A DNA stretch of 15,104 bases, taken from an uncultured Clostridium sp. Lineage in GTDB: Bacteria > Bacillota_A > Clostridia > TANB77 > CAG-508. Where the stretch lies: NCBI GenBank assembly GCA_946491915.1, contig CAMLYR010000033.1, forward strand, positions 1 through 15,104, given 5' to 3'. Shown here one piece after another: positions 15,047 to 15,104 of this stretch; within the stretch, counting starts at the first letter, position 1, and every line of letters begins with the position of its first letter. The position numbers and the translations under genes were made by a program. The notes beneath the pieces were generated by a model that saw only the letters and a list, made by a program, of their open reading frames with translations, searched no databases and had not been told where the DNA came from.

Positions 15047-15104
15047 ATTCGTAAGCATTCAGCAAACCCCGTATTTCCCCCTCTGAAAGTTCTTCCTAGT
15101 TTTG

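Larger units (their letters stand above)
14687..15104. other. Gene-free 3' flank of the locus
   Basis: 418 bp to the window end with no convincing gene on either strand. It contains a weak hairpin just after rfbC (AACTC/GAGTT, 14720-14732), a cluster of GTGACGG repeats (14757-14862), a 9-bp inverted pair GAATGCTTA/TAAGCATTC (14926-14934 and 15052-15060) and a palindrome at 15029-15046. On the minus strand a frame stays open from the window end to a stop at 14934-14932 (56 codons) and could be the end of a convergent gene, but its composition gives no recognisable family. Confidence 0.5.

Noticed and set aside
1..15104. tRNA, rRNA, insertion sequence or integrase genes
   Set aside because: No matching sequence signatures or transposase/recombinase motifs were seen on either strand.

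Overview
This window reads as the middle and 3' end of a capsular (surface) polysaccharide biosynthesis locus of the Wzx/Wzy-dependent type from a member of the Bacteroidales, most likely Bacteroides or a close relative. The reasons are the AT-rich sequence, the general lack of Shine-Dalgarno sites, the order Wza-type export protein - Wzz chain-length protein - locus-specific genes all on one strand, and the protein families present. The species cannot be fixed from the sequence.

Layout, all on the + strand. (1) Export and chain length: the C-terminal part of a Wza-like SLBB outer-membrane export protein, cut by the window start (2-724), then a Wzz-like protein (741-1865). (2) Initiation: a WecA/MraY-family undecaprenyl-phosphate sugar-1-phosphate transferase (1904-3007). 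(3) A 284-bp gap without a gene, then a large two-domain protein (3292-5109) joining a LicC-like nucleotidyltransferase to a CobD/HisC-like PLP enzyme. (4) A tightly packed block from 5154 to 13994: Wzx flippase, Wzy-like polymerase, a DUF6625-type putative glycosyltransferase, an F420-hydrogenase-beta-like iron-sulfur protein, a polysaccharide pyruvyl transferase, a LicD-family phosphotransferase, a Caps_synth/GT32-like glycosyltransferase and a DUF1972+GT4 glycosyltransferase resembling rhamnosyltransferases. (5) After another gap, dTDP-4-dehydrorhamnose 3,5-epimerase RfbC (14135-14686). (6) A 418-bp terminal stretch without a convincing gene, holding a cluster of GTGACGG repeats in both orientations and a near-perfect CACGTACGTG palindrome.

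How they work together (inference from families): the WecA-like enzyme loads the first sugar phosphate on undecaprenyl phosphate; the three glycosyltransferase-like proteins, one perhaps using dTDP-L-rhamnose, extend the repeat unit; Wzx flips it, Wzy polymerises it, Wzz sets chain length and the Wza-like protein exports it. Two decorations are predicted. A pyruvate ketal would come from the pyruvyl transferase and would be negative. A phospho-amino-alcohol would come from the fusion protein plus LicD: the CobD-like half could make ethanolamine phosphate or aminopropanol phosphate from phosphoserine or phosphothreonine, the LicC-like half would make the CDP-activated form, and LicD would transfer it. 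Together these suggest a polymer carrying both positive and negative charges, like the zwitterionic capsules known in Bacteroides. This fusion/LicD route is the most interesting content of the window.
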